64,000 bases of DNA from Leptospira sp. WS92.C1 (GTDB taxonomy: Bacteria; Spirochaetota; Leptospiria; Leptospirales; Leptospiraceae), in assembly GCF_040833975.1 (NCBI RefSeq), contig NZ_CP162130.1:62001-126000 (forward strand), written 5' to 3'. A program made the translations under genes and the position numbers. Shown here one piece after another: positions 28,201 through 48,003 of the stretch; the first letter of the stretch is position 1, and every line of letters begins with the position of its first letter. The notes beneath the pieces are model-generated. The model ran no database searches. It was given only the letters and a program-made list of their open reading frames with translations, and was not told where the DNA came from.

Positions 28201-28232
28201 AAAACGTCGCCTTTCAGGGCGGCGTTTTTTTA
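28201..28232 (+). terminator. Rho-independent terminator
   Basis: The stem AACGTCGCC / GGCGGCGTT (one G-T pair) is followed by a T-run, about 48 bases after the SGNH gene stop. Confidence 0.85.
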
Positions 28233-28249
28233 TTTTTGAAGCGGGTCCT

Positions 28250-28936
28250 ATGGAATTTAGAAAGAAAGTTTTTTTCGGCGTAGTTTTACTTACGATATTT
28301 TTAATCTTATTCTTACTCTTTTGGCCTGAAGATCGTAAAAGGGAATCACCTTCCGTGATTGAAGAAACCGAGGCCGTTTTAAAAACGAAATATTATTCGG
28401 AAATGGATCCTTATTTTCCGGACGCACCTCATCCTTTTAACGAAGATCCGGAGTTGGAAGATCAGGCAAAAAAACTCTGGCCGGAAGCGTTTAAACCGAG
28501 AAAAACACCGGAAGAAAAAGAACAGATCCGTAAAGAATGGAACGACTTTATAGCGAGATATCCAAATAATTTATACATTCCCTCCGAATTTCGCCCCGCT
28601 TTGAGCGAGTCCGAGGAAAAAACAGCCAGAGAAAGATTGGATAGCGTTACGAGCGTCGAATCTCAGAATGCAATTGCCAGATCCTTAGGAAAATACGCGG
28701 AACCGGGAAACGAACCAAAACCTCCTTCGGAATCGAGCGTTAATCCGAAAGACCAACTTACTTATATCAATTATAAAATCGATGAATTGGAGTCGCGAAT
28801 TCAATTGATCGAATACACAATTCAACAGGGTAAATTGGATCCTTCTCAAATCGGCACTGCAAATCGAGATCTTACGATTTGGAAAAAAGAGCTGGATCAA
28901 TTGAGACAAGTGCAAAGTCTGATCCCTCGTTCTTGA
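28250..28936 (+). CDS. Membrane-anchored protein of unknown function
   Basis: The 228-residue protein has an N-terminal membrane segment ([19 protein letters not shown]) and an otherwise soluble, charged body with a C-terminal coiled-coil-like stretch ([20 protein letters not shown] and [14 protein letters not shown]). It starts 18 bases after a terminator and its gene is followed by the HEAT lipoprotein gene, suggesting one envelope unit. No family recognised. Confidence 0.68.
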   Translation: MEFRKKVFFGVVLLTIFLILFLLFWPEDRKRESPSVIEETEAVLKTKYYSEMDPYFPDAPHPFNEDPELEDQAKKLWPEAFKPRKTPEEKEQIRKEWNDFIARYPNNLYIPSEFRPALSESEEKTARERLDSVTSVESQNAIARSLGKYAEPGNEPKPPSESSVNPKDQLTYINYKIDELESRIQLIEYTIQQGKLDPSQIGTANRDLTIWKKELDQLRQVQSLIPRS

Positions 28937-28970
28937 TTTGTATCGGAATCCGTTTTATAAAGGAGATTGT

Positions 28971-30518
<1,548 letters not shown>

Positions 30519-30527
30519 TTCAATCCT

Positions 30528-31570
<1,043 letters not shown>

Positions 31571-31574
<4 letters not shown>

Positions 31575-32428
31575 AAAAGACTTGGTTCGGGCTTTCATTT
31601 TTATTTTTTTTATTTTTTTGCAATGGATCACAAAAACAAAACGAAGACCTTAAAACAGAGAAAGGTTCCAAAAACTGTAAATCCGCCCTCGGGCTTTACG
31701 TATTTGCATATGGTACCGGCAATTACCCAAATCGTTTTTTAAACGTCAGTGAAGAAAGCGGGAATCGTACAATCGTTTATCTGTTTTATTTGATTCGGAT
31801 TCCTGGAAAGAATATTTTAGTCGATTCAGGCTTTGTAAACGATTCTTACAAAAAACAATTCGGATTTTTTTCCTTTGAAAGTCCGGATGTCCTTTTAAAA
31901 AAATGCGGCATGGAGCCAAAAGAGATTACGGACGTGATCCTTACTCATTTTCATTTTGATCATTCCGGTGGAATTTTTCTCTTTCCTTCCGCAACAATTC
32001 ATATTCAAAACCACGATTTCGATCTCCTTAAAAAACAATCGTATTTTCCGAATCAAAGAGAATTCTTGGTTCGTCTTAACAAGCAAAATAAACTTCATAC
32101 CTTCAACGGAACTTATTCTGTCTTTCCGGAATTACAGATTTTATTTACCGGTGGACATACACCCGGGTCTCAAGCGGTGGAATGGATTGTATCTTCCGAG
32201 AGTCAATTCCTGATCACAGGAGACGAATGTTATCTAGTTCGAGAATGTAGGAATGGAATCGGTCTTCCAGTAGCGGCGGTTTTTTCATTAAAAAGAAACC
32301 GTGACTTTATCGAATATCTTCGAGTTTTGAACGGAAAAGGAACAAAAATTCTCACCTTGCATGATCCTTCCATTTTGGAAGATGGAAAGGAAATTCTTCC
32401 GGGTATCCGGCTTTTACATTCTTTATAA
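31571..32428 (+). CDS. Metallo-beta-lactamase-fold lipoprotein hydrolase
   Basis: The 285-residue precursor has a lipoprotein signal ([11 protein letters not shown]) and the MBL motif [10 protein letters not shown] near residue 125 (three of the zinc ligands), then [12 protein letters not shown] near 197 and a later ITGDECY. The pattern is closest to lactonase-type (AiiA-like) MBL enzymes, but substrate is unknown. The ATGA overlap with the gene before it indicates coupling. It closes the envelope run before a bidirectional terminator. Confidence 0.82.
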
Positions 32429-32735
32429 AAAGAATCATAAGATCTTCTTTGATTTAGACTTTTCTGAAAATGAACGATGACGAACACGTTAGATTCTTTC
32501 GTGAAATAGAGTTATCTGTTTGTCGGTTCTTTGAAATCGGATTTATTTGGTCCGACAAACCATTGCAGTCAAAATATGCTTGAAAGGGACTTGAAGTCCG
32601 TCTTGAAGTAAGCTCGGGAAGATTTGTATTTTCTATAAAAGATAATCTACTAGGCTTTCTTTCCAATTTGATGGTTGTGGTGTCATTCAGCGATCTGCTT
32701 TTAAATTCCAAAATTCAACGATAAGAACCAGGCAT
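32429..32735. other. Intergenic region without a supported gene
   Basis: About 300 bases between two convergent genes. An 85-residue reverse frame (32454-32711) lacks a ribosome site and sequence character. Only the terminator at its right end is clear. Confidence 0.5.
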
Positions 32736-32775
32736 AAAAAAGCCCGAAGGAAAATCTCACTTCGGGCTTTTTGGA
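32736..32775. terminator. Bidirectional Rho-independent terminator
   Basis: AAAAAGCCCGAAG and CTTCGGGCTTTTT form a 13-bp stem with A- and T-runs on both sides, between the convergent MBL lipoprotein and CoA-ligase genes. Confidence 0.92.
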
Positions 32776-32801
32776 TACAGAAAAGAAAAGGTTTTTTAAA
32801 A

Positions 32802-34853
32802 TCAGTCTTTGTCGTAGACCTTTTTAATTTCTTTAATGTATTTTTCAGTAATCACGTGGCGTTTCATCTTGAGAAGATTGGTCAATTCGTCCCCCACTTC
32901 AAAAGGTTTTTTGGTAAGGATCACGTGTTGAACCTGCTCAAACGACTTAAATCCGGTTTTGGTGCTATTATAGTTTCGAACCTCTTTTTTATAGAAGTCG
33001 ATCACTTTCGGATTCTTAATCAGCTCTTCCAATGTTGAAGATTCGATTCCGTTTTCTTTGCACCAAGCAATCAGATGTTCTTCGTCGGGAACGATGATCG
33101 CTCCGAGAACCTTTTGATCCTGGCCGATCACCATCGATTGTCTGATAAACGGAGATTCGTCCATCTTGTTTTCAATCGGAACCGGTTCTACGTTTTCACC
33201 ACCCAATAAAACGACTGTGTCTTTAGCTCTACCGGTAAGAGTTAAGGTTTTCTTAAAATTGATAAACCCGATGTCCCCCGTATTCATCCAGCCGTCTATG
33301 AGTGTCTTGTTAGTCACTTCGGGATTTTTGTAATAGCCCTTCATTATCTGAGGTCCTTTTACAAAAATAACCCCTTTTTGACCGAGTTTGCCCGCAAGGA
33401 CCTTACCTTTATCGTCAATATGGGTCAGGACGTTTCCATGATCGTCTTTGATGATTAGCTCCGTTTTAGGAACTAAAAACCCTACGGATCCGATAATCGG
33501 TTTTACGAACGGTCTTACTGAAAGTACGGGGCTGGTTTCGGTCATTCCATAACCTTCGAGAACCAACATTCCGATATCATTGAAGAAGTTATCTACGTGT
33601 GATTGTAGTGCACCCCCTCCGGACATAGAACCCTTCAATCTTCCACCGGTAGCGGCACGAATTTTAGAAAGAACGATCGCATCCAGTGTTTTTGCATTAA
33701 AAATCAGTCCCAATCCGGCAACCGTAAAAAATAACCAGCTTGGAAGGAGAACTCCGAAAGAGGGCAAAGACAAATACGCAAGTATTGCCAGAGCACTGAT
33801 CGTAAACGGTCCCATTAATAAAAGAATCACTAAAGATTTGATTCCAATAGCGAAAGATTTAAAAATATTTCTATTTTCATAATCCACTTCGAGTCCGTTT
33901 AAAAACCTTCTCGCAGCGTTGTAGTGTTTTGAAAAGAAATACGCCAATTTAAACAATGCTCTTCTTACGGGAGGGGTTTGTTTCGGATCGTTTACTTTAT
34001 TGTAAATTCCTGTATAAACGCTTTCCCAAACCCGAGGCGCGGAGGCCATAAAAGAAGGTCTTGCTTTCGCGAGGTCGTTTTTAAGATCGGACACCTTGGT
34101 ATAGTAGGTCTGAATTCCACTCGAAATGGAGCCATATTCGTTCACGCGTTCGAATATATGCCAAATCGGTAATATGGATAACATACTATCAGTTGGTTTG
34201 ATGTCTGTAAGAAGCAAAGGAACCACATAGATCATCTGATGAATCATATTCGAATGCATCAGCATAACACCTTTCGGCATCCCGGTCGTTCCGGAAGTGT
34301 AAATGAGAGTAAAAAGATCGTCAGGTTTGATTTCCTGAATTCTTTTTTCCGCTTTTTTACTTCCTTTGGCTCTAAGCGCTTTTCCTTCTTCGATCAAATC
34401 ATAGATTTTATGGATATTTTTTCCCTTTGCAGTGGAAGCTTTATCCATAATCACGATCGTTTCTACTTTAGAAATTTTCGACTTAACCTTGTTGTATTTT
34501 TCCAGCATCTTATCGTTTTCGATAAAGACGATTTTTGCTTCTGAGTGATTTAGAATATACTCAAGTTCAGATTCCGTAACGTCTGTTCCTCTCGGTACGT
34601 TTGCGGCACCGGAAAACTGAACTGCATAATCCGCAATCATCCATTCGATTCTGTTGTCCGCTAATACGGCAACGTGCTCTTTTGCTTTTAATCCTAGATC
34701 AATGAGAGCCTCTGAAAGAGCGATTCCCATATCATATAGCTGTTTGTAAGAGGTAGGGTAAAATTCTTTATCTTCCCCCTTGCTCCAAAATACAGGTTGG
34801 TCTCCAAATTTCTCGGTGGACTGTATTAACATATCCGCGAGGTTTTTATACAT
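32802..34853 (-). CDS. Long-chain fatty acid-CoA ligase (AMP-forming) with internal membrane hairpin
   Basis: The product is about 683 residues. It has the AMP-binding P-loop [14 protein letters not shown] near residue 180, the acyl-adenylate motif [10 protein letters not shown], and a late [21 protein letters not shown] with the ligase hinge. Between, near 338-395, lies a hydrophobic pair [19 protein letters not shown] / [20 protein letters not shown], which would anchor the protein to the inner membrane. ATG 34853 is chosen for the GAGG upstream; a start 30 bases earlier is possible. It activates exogenous fatty acids, the main carbon source of leptospires (known for the group). Confidence 0.92.
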   Translation of the reverse strand: MYKNLADMLIQSTEKFGDQPVFWSKGEDKEFYPTSYKQLYDMGIALSEALIDLGLKAKEHVAVLADNRIEWMIADYAVQFSGAANVPRGTDVTESELEYILNHSEAKIVFIENDKMLEKYNKVKSKISKVETIVIMDKASTAKGKNIHKIYDLIEEGKALRAKGSKKAEKRIQEIKPDDLFTLIYTSGTTGMPKGVMLMHSNMIHQMIYVVPLLLTDIKPTDSMLSILPIWHIFERVNEYGSISSGIQTYYTKVSDLKNDLAKARPSFMASAPRVWESVYTGIYNKVNDPKQTPPVRRALFKLAYFFSKHYNAARRFLNGLEVDYENRNIFKSFAIGIKSLVILLLMGPFTISALAILAYLSLPSFGVLLPSWLFFTVAGLGLIFNAKTLDAIVLSKIRAATGGRLKGSMSGGGALQSHVDNFFNDIGMLVLEGYGMTETSPVLSVRPFVKPIIGSVGFLVPKTELIIKDDHGNVLTHIDDKGKVLAGKLGQKGVIFVKGPQIMKGYYKNPEVTNKTLIDGWMNTGDIGFINFKKTLTLTGRAKDTVVLLGGENVEPVPIENKMDESPFIRQSMVIGQDQKVLGAIIVPDEEHLIAWCKENGIESSTLEELIKNPKVIDFYKKEVRNYNSTKTGFKSFEQVQHVILTKKPFEVGDELTNLLKMKRHVITEKYIKEIKKVYDKD

Positions 34854-34985
34854 TTCCAATTCCTCTTTAATGAGTTTTACCAAAATGACTTTCGGTAGGG
34901 TTAAGGCTGAATAAAGCTAAGGGGAAAAAATCAGGAGTCAATCAAATTTTGAAATTATGAAAAGGCCAGTGCAGTGCAAAAATGG

Positions 34986-35020
34986 AGAGAAAAACCGTCT
35001 ATCCCGGATGAGATAGACGG
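34986..35020 (-). terminator. Terminator of the Lys-rich secreted protein gene
   Basis: On the minus strand CCGTCTATC pairs with GATAGACGG and TTTTTCTC follows; it lies about 13 bases after the stop of the gene at 35033. Confidence 0.75.
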
Positions 35021-35032
35021 AAGAAAGAGATA

Positions 35033-35329
35033 TTATTGCTCTTCTCCTGCAGGAGTGGAAGAAGATCCGGAAGCCGGAGCAGGTTCTTCTTTTTTACTCT
35101 CTTGGACTTTTTCTTTCTTGGATTTTTTCTTAGATTTTTTTGCCTTTTTAGCTTTTTTGGATTTCTTAGATTTCTTTCCTTTCTTTTCGGACTTAGTTTC
35201 CTTCGGACTTTCTGTTTGCTCGGATGGAGTTTCTGTCGACGTCGGCTCTTGTGCAGTCAGTCCCGCAAACCCGGTTAAAGCGATCGCGGCGATTAAAAGT
35301 TGGGCAAGAATTTTCTTAAAAAGGGTCAT
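35033..35329 (-). CDS. Small secreted Lys-rich protein
   Basis: The 98-residue precursor has a signal peptide (ILAQLLIAAIALTGFAGLTAQ), a Ser/Thr/Glu linker and a central KKGKKSKKSKKAKKAKKSKK block, ending in a Pro/Ala/Ser/Gly tail. Its terminator shows it is a real unit. It resembles in design, though not in detail, the exported Lys/Asp protein at 25806. A role in binding negatively charged surfaces or nucleic acids is plausible but not shown. Confidence 0.72.
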   Translation of the reverse strand: MTLFKKILAQLLIAAIALTGFAGLTAQEPTSTETPSEQTESPKETKSEKKGKKSKKSKKAKKAKKSKKKSKKEKVQESKKEEPAPASGSSSTPAGEEQ

Positions 35330-35406
35330 TTGTAAAGTTTCCTATTGAAAAGATTGATTGATTCTGAGAAGTGCATCATCCTTAGAAAAAAAGTAAATAC
35401 GTTTTT

Positions 35407-36066
<660 letters not shown>

Positions 36067-36141
36067 GGTAAATCTTGCTCCATGAAATCCTTAAACATTA
36101 GGGGAATTCGATTCGATTTTTTATCGATGACTGTCATAAAT

Positions 36142-36684
36142 CTAGTGATGCGGTAGAAGTGAAAAAGATTCTTGAATCGTATAAACGGGTCCGTCGGATC
36201 GGTTTCTGGAAAAATAAATATGAAATTCGGAAACTCTAAAATCCGAAGAGGAAAAATTTGAAAATTCCTCCAAATACATCAATATCCGAGATTCGTTCGA
36301 ATTCTTAAATCTCCCTATCGTAAGATGCGGGTGATAATCTTGACGGTCCGGCGTAAAGCCGAGTCTTCGTAGACCCGAATCCAAAATTTTTTGAAGATGC
36401 GACAGTTCCGGCGAAGAGAGGATATCCGCAAATAAAATGGAGGGGGATTTTTGTTTTCCAAAGGTTCCCACCGAACTCAAACTCAAATGAAATTCAGGAT
36501 GAGAAACTTTGGAACAAAACTCGGAAAGCGTTTCGATCTGTTCCGGAGATTGTTCCCCTAAAAAGACAAGAGTGATATGAAAGTTTTCCTCGGGCACCCA
36601 CCTTACATCGGGTAGACCGTAGCAGATCGAGGTTAGTTGCCCTTTTACATCTTCGGGAATCGAAATTCCAAGAAAAGTCCTCAT
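36142..36684 (-). CDS. thpR: RNA 2',3'-cyclic phosphodiesterase (2H family)
   Basis: The 180-residue protein has the two catalytic H-x-T/S-x motifs of 2H phosphoesterases: HITLVFLG near residue 38 and HLTIGRFK near 121. The start [13 protein letters not shown] and the internal [18 protein letters not shown] agree with ThpR/LigT. It opens 2',3'-cyclic phosphate RNA ends. ATG 36684. Confidence 0.9.
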   Translation of the reverse strand: MRTFLGISIPEDVKGQLTSICYGLPDVRWVPEENFHITLVFLGEQSPEQIETLSEFCSKVSHPEFHLSLSSVGTFGKQKSPSILFADILSSPELSHLQKILDSGLRRLGFTPDRQDYHPHLTIGRFKNSNESRILMYLEEFSNFSSSDFRVSEFHIYFSRNRSDGPVYTIQESFSLLPHH

Positions 36685-36732
36685 GCTTGAAAGTTTAGAA
36701 CTCGCTTGGTTTTTCGCAACTAGATTCCGTTA

Positions 36733-38508
<1,776 letters not shown>

Positions 38509-38527
38509 TTTAGAACAAACTTAATTG

Positions 38528-40711
<2,184 letters not shown>

Positions 40712-40763
40712 GAATCTTCTGGTTTACAAAAAAATCTCCGATTCAAAACATTCTACCCGAAGT

Positions 40764-41375
40764 ATGAAAAAGGAAGAAAAAATCCAAGCTCGAAAAGAGG
40801 AAATCTTGGACGCAGCATTGGATATCTTTTCCGTAAAAGGATATCACGCGGCCGGGATTGCGGATATCGCAGGAAAATTGGAGATCGGACACGGAACTTG
40901 TTATCGTTATTTTAAGAATAAGTTGGATATCCTACATGCGCTTTTGGATCAAGTCCAGGCCGGGCTTGCGGAAGTCATTTCTCGACAAAGTCCCGACAAA
41001 TCCAATTCGTTGGAGGAATACCGATCTCAGATTGGCGAAATCGGCACGGGGCTTTTTGAACTTTTTGGAAAAGATTCCAGAGTTGGTCAGGTTTTCTTTT
41101 TTGAAACTCAAGGAATCGATGAAACCGTAACCGTAAAAATTCGTAAAACCCACGAACTTTCCGCCCGAGTCACTGAGCTTTATCTGGTCAACGGAGTGAA
41201 AAAAGGATTTTTACGAAAGAATTTAGATACGGATATCGCTTCTAAGGCGATCCATTCGATGATGTTTGAGGGCATTCTCCAATCTATTTTACATAAATCC
41301 AACGAGGAATATGCATCTCGTTGGATGAAAACCGTTCCGGACCTCATGCTCGACGGAATGCGATCGAGTTCTTGA
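40764..41375 (+). CDS. TetR/AcrR family transcriptional regulator
   Basis: The 203-residue protein has the TetR N-terminal helix-turn-helix (EILDAALDIFSVKGYHAAGIADIAGKLEIGHGTCYRYFKNKLDIL) and a ligand-binding C-terminal half. It probably represses the membrane-protein gene 180 bases downstream, in front of which a 16-base perfect palindrome sits (see the site at 41510). The start is ATG 40764 after the divergent-type spacer that follows the kinase gene. Confidence 0.92.
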   Translation: MKKEEKIQARKEEILDAALDIFSVKGYHAAGIADIAGKLEIGHGTCYRYFKNKLDILHALLDQVQAGLAEVISRQSPDKSNSLEEYRSQIGEIGTGLFELFGKDSRVGQVFFFETQGIDETVTVKIRKTHELSARVTELYLVNGVKKGFLRKNLDTDIASKAIHSMMFEGILQSILHKSNEEYASRWMKTVPDLMLDGMRSSS

Positions 41376-41476
41376 TCCCATTCCACTTTCTACATAAATT
41401 GCATCGGAGATTTCTGTTCGTTGCGAATCGTTTTATGTCCCGATGAAGAGGCGGATTCTTTTTTTAAATTGAATTT

Positions 41477-41490
41477 GTAGGAGTTCCTAC
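41477..41490. repeat. GTAGGAGTTCCTAC dispersed palindromic motif
   Basis: Arms GTAGGA and TCCTAC around GT. The same motif with small changes forms the ends of the repeat at 22952-23066. It lies in the spacer between the TetR gene and the membrane gene. Confidence 0.5.
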
Positions 41491-41509
41491 TTTTTTACTT
41501 GAAAAAACT

Positions 41510-41525
41510 GAATGATATATCATTC
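41510..41525. promoter_or_regulatory. 16-base perfect palindrome, candidate TetR operator
   Basis: GAATGATATATCATTC is a perfect palindrome centred 41 bases upstream of the ATG at 41559 and downstream of the TetR gene. Size and A/T core resemble TetR-type operators. It lies where RNA polymerase or the early transcript would be blocked. Confidence 0.6.
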
Positions 41526-41558
41526 TTTATTTTGATTTAAGAAGTAGGAGAATTGAAA

Positions 41559-42476
41559 ATGGTTCAAGTGGATGTATTTTGGGCGTACGGATTGGGGGCC
41601 GGTTTTGCAATGGCGGCTTCTCGCCAGATTCAAAAAATTCAATCTTCATCGGATTCTGAGAATTCGGCCTTGTTGAACGATGCAAAAGAGCAAAAAACAA
41701 ACCGGAAAATTCCGTTTTGGAAAACCACGTATTTTTTGATCAATGTGCTGTTTCTATCTCTGGTTTTCGGACCGTCGGGTTTGTATTTGGTCTGGCAATT
41801 TACGAGTTGGGAGACGATGCAGGCTCTCGATAAATCGATGCCCGGTTGGCTCGTGACTCTATTCGGTTTTACGAATGTTTCTCAAGGGATTCTCGCTTTC
41901 TGGATCGTTTGGAAGTTGATAGAAAGGTCAAAAGCGTTTTTCGGTTTTTTACAAGTGATGCTCGGTTATTTTGGAATGTTTTTTATCCTCGTTCACGGTT
42001 GGGACGGAAAGGGATACAAACGATTTTTTTCGACGAGCAGAGAAGAGTATCTGAATGGCTGGACTTGGAATACCGCTTTGTCATGGCTGACTTCGGATGT
42101 CGCGATCACGTTGTATGTCATGGGAATCATTATGATTCCAATCATGATCCGCATTCTATCTCAGTGGCTCGAAGAAGGTCTTGAAATCCAGAGAGTTTCG
42201 CTCGGTCAAGAAAGCAAAGAAGGAAAGGGAAGCGCAGTTCAGAGAATTTTATTTTTTTTCGGTTCCGTTTTTATTGGAGCTCTCGGACTCGCGATCGTTT
42301 CCAGTTTGATCATTCATGCGCTCGGATGGATTTTAGGAACGATCGTTGCTTTGGGTGTTCTTTATGTATTAGGAATTTCTAAATACGGAATTTTATTCGC
42401 ATTTTATAAGGGAATTTTTCATCTCAAAGGAGATCCGATTTCTGCTAGAGCAGTTTCCGCGGAAGCCGGTACTTAA
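41559..42476 (+). CDS. Multi-pass membrane protein, likely TetR-regulated
   Basis: The product is about 305 residues with about eight hydrophobic segments and a polar N-terminal loop. Trp and Gly residues are frequent ([24 protein letters not shown]). No transporter signature is recognised. ATG 41559 is used with TAGGAG eight bases upstream. The stop TAA shares bases with the stop of the convergent PLP-enzyme gene (TTAA). The neighbouring TetR gene and palindrome suggest induced expression, for example by a lipid or toxic compound; inference only. Confidence 0.75.
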   Translation: MVQVDVFWAYGLGAGFAMAASRQIQKIQSSSDSENSALLNDAKEQKTNRKIPFWKTTYFLINVLFLSLVFGPSGLYLVWQFTSWETMQALDKSMPGWLVTLFGFTNVSQGILAFWIVWKLIERSKAFFGFLQVMLGYFGMFFILVHGWDGKGYKRFFSTSREEYLNGWTWNTALSWLTSDVAITLYVMGIIMIPIMIRILSQWLEEGLEIQRVSLGQESKEGKGSAVQRILFFFGSVFIGALGLAIVSSLIIHALGWILGTIVALGVLYVLGISKYGILFAFYKGIFHLKGDPISARAVSAEAGT

Positions 42477-43975
42477 ACTTCGAGAGCCTTTTTGTATTCC
42501 CGAATCAGTAGGTCCGGATCTTCCATACCAACGGAGATTCGGATCAGATTCGGATCTAGTCCGTTCTCTTTTAGGAATTTTTTTCCTTCTTCGTTGGTCA
42601 CCAATTCGTAGTGCGCGAGATATACATAAAGCATATTGAGTGTGAACTCGGTTCCAAAACTCGGTCCTTTTAACAAAGTCAATCGATCATAAAAAGTTTC
42701 CAATGGAATGGAAAGTTCTATGGAAAGTACGCCGCATTGAATTTCAGGTATTCTTGCTATCTTTGAAAAATTTTCGAAAGACTCGGTAGATCCTGTCCAA
42801 AATACGTTTCTAATTCCGGGCTGTTCCGAGAAAAATACCGCAAGTTTTTTTACATTTGCGCTGATTTTAAGAACTCTTGTTTCGTAGTCTTTGATTTCAA
42901 AAGCGAGTCTTTCGCAATCCCTCCGATACGGCTCTTCCACCAATTCTTTGCAGATAGGCAGAATTTCCCGATACCAGTGCGAATTTTTATTTAGAGTTAA
43001 GGAACCCATCATCAGATCCCCGTTGCCACACGCGAATTTCGTAAGACTTTCCACGATGGCATCCGCATAAGGAAGAACATTGACGACCGCGGATCCTGCG
43101 ACGGAGACATCGGCGATTAACGGAATCCGATATAAATCTACGATCGACTTCAGTTTTGTATAATCCGGAACGAGAAGTAATGGATTGGTAGGACATTCCG
43201 TTATAATTCCAGCGACCTTGTCCGCGTTTTGTTTTAGAAATTTTTCCAGATCTTCCAGATCCGTCGCGTTATGAATCACATAGGAATCTTCTGTGTATTT
43301 TTCTAGAATTCGAATATTGTCGACATACAACCAACCCAGACGAATCCAGATGGATTTTCCTTTTTTTCTTTGAATGCGATCAAAGGCTTCAAACGCCGTA
43401 TAAACTCCGTTCATTCCCGAAACCGAAAGAAAAATTTCGGGATCCGAATCCGGGTAAAAGGAGGATAACGTGGAACGTATTTTCTCGATCGGATTTTCCT
43501 TTTCCACTTTTTCACGATAGATTTCCTGTAAGATTCCTTTTTTCAAAAGGAAATCTTCCGCTTTTCTAGAAGAAGCAAGACAACCCGTATGTTGTATGAA
43601 TGATAAGATTTCTTTTTCCAGATCTTTACGATTCGGAATGACTAAGGTCACGATTCCTTCGTCTTCAATGATCTGACATTTTTGAATCGAAAATTTTTGT
43701 ACGATTCTGTCCGCTGCTTTCCTGGATGAGACGATAAACTGTGGAGAATCGATTTTTCGGGTTTCTCTGTTATAGTCTAAAATTCTCGCGATATAAGAAT
43801 GAGCGACGAATCTAGGATAACCGGATTTCAAACGGGAAAGTGTTTCCGTTCTTTTTTCTTCATATCCGATCACGTCGGATAGATGGGGAAGGCTGACCGA
43901 AACCGCATGAATATTCTCAAACGGAATTCTCTCTCCGCAGAGAGTTCTATGGGGTTCGTTGATTTCTTTTAACAT
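42473..43975 (-). CDS. PLP-dependent Cys/Met-metabolism enzyme resembling fungal STR2-type cystathionine gamma-synthase
   Basis: The 500-residue protein has an N-terminal extension with [18 protein letters not shown], then [12 protein letters not shown], and a fold type I PLP domain: [29 protein letters not shown] and the Schiff-base Lys in [17 protein letters not shown] near residue 310. This order of N-terminal blocks plus the TKxxxGxxD motif is characteristic of fungal STR2-like cystathionine gamma-synthases and their bacterial relatives, longer than the usual 380-400 residues. It would act in the transsulfuration path to methionine. Its end overlaps the convergent membrane gene by four bases. 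Confidence 0.8.
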   Translation of the reverse strand: MLKEINEPHRTLCGERIPFENIHAVSVSLPHLSDVIGYEEKRTETLSRLKSGYPRFVAHSYIARILDYNRETRKIDSPQFIVSSRKAADRIVQKFSIQKCQIIEDEGIVTLVIPNRKDLEKEILSFIQHTGCLASSRKAEDFLLKKGILQEIYREKVEKENPIEKIRSTLSSFYPDSDPEIFLSVSGMNGVYTAFEAFDRIQRKKGKSIWIRLGWLYVDNIRILEKYTEDSYVIHNATDLEDLEKFLKQNADKVAGIITECPTNPLLLVPDYTKLKSIVDLYRIPLIADVSVAGSAVVNVLPYADAIVESLTKFACGNGDLMMGSLTLNKNSHWYREILPICKELVEEPYRRDCERLAFEIKDYETRVLKISANVKKLAVFFSEQPGIRNVFWTGSTESFENFSKIARIPEIQCGVLSIELSIPLETFYDRLTLLKGPSFGTEFTLNMLYVYLAHYELVTNEEGKKFLKENGLDPNLIRISVGMEDPDLLIREYKKALEV

Positions 43976-44042
43976 CTTTATGATTCCTGTCGCAGATCCA
44001 TCGTAGATATTTCAACCCGGAAAATTCTAAAATTAGAATTTT

Positions 44043-45140
<1,098 letters not shown>

Positions 45141-45141
45141 C

Positions 45142-45753
<612 letters not shown>

Positions 45754-45780
45754 AATTTAAAGAGAATTTTAAAATATATT

Positions 45781-46941
45781 ATGAATATTGAATCTATTTT
45801 GAAAAAAAAGATCGCATCGAATCATTTTCTTAAAAAGAATACGCTGTTGATTTTATTCGCGATTTCTTTTTTTAATCTTTGTAAAAGCAGTCATGAAACG
45901 TTTATCGAAGAGATTCAAGAACTCGTGGAACAAGAGAAATACGAAAAAGCTTCCGAGAAACTAAAGGAAAAACTGCAATCTCCGAAAGATAGGGACGAGC
46001 TTTTGTCTTCGGACGCTCCGGATTCCGCAAGAGTGATCGAATTCTCTCATGATCGATTGAAACTTGTATGGACCGAGGATCAAAAGATATTCTTTCAAGA
46101 TCTTTCCGCGGGAGAAAACAACTCTCGAAGTTTGGATCAAATTCCTTCCAATCTTTCTCTTTCTCAAAACGCAAATTACGCTTTGGTGGAGTATCCGATG
46201 CAGTCTTCGGGAGGTTGCAGATACGTCGCGATCTCATTGAAAGATTCCAGTCTTTCGTATGAAGCGGGAGCCCAGGTTTCTTGTAAAAACCGCGGATCGA
46301 TTTTACCGGACGGTTCTAAGATTTATTACTTTGTGGATGATAATCTTTATGAAGAAAAAACAGTGGAACCTCGTAAGCCGGTTCTTATTTTGAATAAAGA
46401 GAAAATTGTTTCTCCGTATCCAAATTTAAAAACCAGATCGCTCATGTATCCTTCCGGAAATTCTTTTTTAATCTTTTCCGGAAACGCCGGGGCTTATAAT
46501 TTATATTGGTTTCAACCTTCCCAAAAATCCGCCGAAAAACTCGATAAAGATATTTTGAGTCCGATTCTTTATTACGGAAACGGAGAGAACGCGTATTACA
46601 TCGGTGGTGAGATCGGTAAGCTCCATCTGCGAAGAATTAACTTTTCGACTAAGGGAAAACCAGTGATCACAAAACTTTTTACTGTGAGTAGAAAAGAAAT
46701 CAACCCTTGGAAGCTTGCCAAGAAAAATGAATTTTTATCCGGATATTCGGGTAAGGTCCATCTTTGGGGACCTTTGAAAAAGAGTCAGAATCTTCCGATT
46801 TTATGTGAGCGGGCCTTTCTTTCCGGCGATGATAGAATTATTTGTGAAACGGAATCGGGTCAGTTGTTCTTAAGTAAACTCGATTTTTTGCCGGAAGATT
46901 GGAGTATCTGGAAACTCTATGAAGAAGTCCGTAGTAAATAA
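45781..46941 (+). CDS. Lipoprotein, possibly beta-propeller-like
   Basis: The 386-residue precursor has a signal peptide with lipobox-like SFFNLCKSS, a Lys/Glu-rich helix, then repeated strand-turn blocks ([56 protein letters not shown]) that could form a propeller. The likeness to WD40 or TolB-type repeats is weak and only by eye. It ends five bases from the end of a convergent gene. Confidence 0.62.
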   Translation: MNIESILKKKIASNHFLKKNTLLILFAISFFNLCKSSHETFIEEIQELVEQEKYEKASEKLKEKLQSPKDRDELLSSDAPDSARVIEFSHDRLKLVWTEDQKIFFQDLSAGENNSRSLDQIPSNLSLSQNANYALVEYPMQSSGGCRYVAISLKDSSLSYEAGAQVSCKNRGSILPDGSKIYYFVDDNLYEEKTVEPRKPVLILNKEKIVSPYPNLKTRSLMYPSGNSFLIFSGNAGAYNLYWFQPSQKSAEKLDKDILSPILYYGNGENAYYIGGEIGKLHLRRINFSTKGKPVITKLFTVSRKEINPWKLAKKNEFLSGYSGKVHLWGPLKKSQNLPILCERAFLSGDDRIICETESGQLFLSKLDFLPEDWSIWKLYEEVRSK

Positions 46942-46945
46942 TTTA

Positions 46946-47992
46946 TCATAAAAATAAATTTAAGATCAACGGCTCTCTGCTGTTTACGCCGGGTGTAGGG
47001 GCGCCGTATCTGGTTTTCACGTAACTTCCTCCGCCGTAGTTTCGGTCCAATAAAACACCGGAGGGAATCACACGAATTGTCGATTCAAAATTGGATTTTA
47101 CGGCCCAGTCTTTGAGTTGGGCTTCCGATGATTCCTCTCCGATTGCAATGATTCTGGAAACAAAGGTCTTTTTTACCTTCTCTTGAAACGCCGGGTCTTT
47201 AAAATCTTCCAAATAAAATATGCCGAATCTTGCAAATGGAAATTGAATTGTAATCAGAGAAGTTTCCGCGACGTTGCCGGAAACGTTTCCACCGGGATTC
47301 AATTGAGAAAGATTCTTTTTCCAAATTTCGGATGGTTTACGGGAAAGGGTTTCTTTGGATATCTTTCCGTCAGGTTGAAAGAGAAACGCAAATTCCTTCC
47401 AATCACCGTTTTGATTTGGAATAAAGTTTCCGTTTTCGAAAATTCCATCGGGTAAAAAAACAGAGCCGGGTAAAATGAATACTCCGTACGTTCTGGAAAG
47501 ATTGGAAAAAATCCGTTGATAAGAAGAACTTACCTTTTGGTAAGGATCGGATTTTTTTCCGATGATCCAACCAATCGTATCTTTAAAAGAATTTTCTAAT
47601 TTAAGAAAACTCCATGCTTCTTCGAGCGTCTTTTGTTTAAAAACTTCCTGACGAGCGTTCATAAAATAAAGAAAACTTCCCATATGAGGGGGAAATACTA
47701 CGAGGGTATTTTTTTTTAAAAGTCCTTTTTGCTCGGCTTGTTTTAAAGGAGCTTCGATCGATTTTAAGTATCTTTCTTCGGAGGAAAAATCTTCCAGTTT
47801 CCATTCCGGTTGAATTACGAGGACGTTTCCCGCGTTCCTGTCGTATCCGGCTATAAGAATCGGATATTCTTTGTGATTGAGAACATTGTATTGTTCCGTG
47901 GAAACTTCCTTTCCTGAAAAAATGGAAGCGATGCCTAAAAAGATAGGAATCAATATCAAGGATGTGATTGCGTTTTTCCAAAATGGAGTCAT
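46946..47992 (-). CDS. Membrane-anchored nitrilase-fold protein lacking catalytic residues
   Basis: The 348-residue protein has an N-terminal anchor ([17 protein letters not shown]) and a body with the nitrilase-superfamily layout: [38 protein letters not shown], and a later [12 protein letters not shown]. In active nitrilases and apolipoprotein N-acyltransferase these positions carry Glu, Lys and Cys; here the Glu spot is Pro and the Cys spot is Phe/Tyr. It may be a non-catalytic relative of Lnt-like enzymes. Convergent with the previous gene. Confidence 0.55.
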   Translation of the reverse strand: MTPFWKNAITSLILIPIFLGIASIFSGKEVSTEQYNVLNHKEYPILIAGYDRNAGNVLVIQPEWKLEDFSSEERYLKSIEAPLKQAEQKGLLKKNTLVVFPPHMGSFLYFMNARQEVFKQKTLEEAWSFLKLENSFKDTIGWIIGKKSDPYQKVSSSYQRIFSNLSRTYGVFILPGSVFLPDGIFENGNFIPNQNGDWKEFAFLFQPDGKISKETLSRKPSEIWKKNLSQLNPGGNVSGNVAETSLITIQFPFARFGIFYLEDFKDPAFQEKVKKTFVSRIIAIGEESSEAQLKDWAVKSNFESTIRVIPSGVLLDRNYGGGSYVKTRYGAPTPGVNSREPLILNLFL

Positions 47993-48003
47993 ATTCTTTT
48001 TTT

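Noticed and set aside
32454..32711. 85-residue reverse frame in the intergenic gap
   Set aside because: No ribosome site, no family character, and it ends ahead of a terminator belonging to neighbouring genes.
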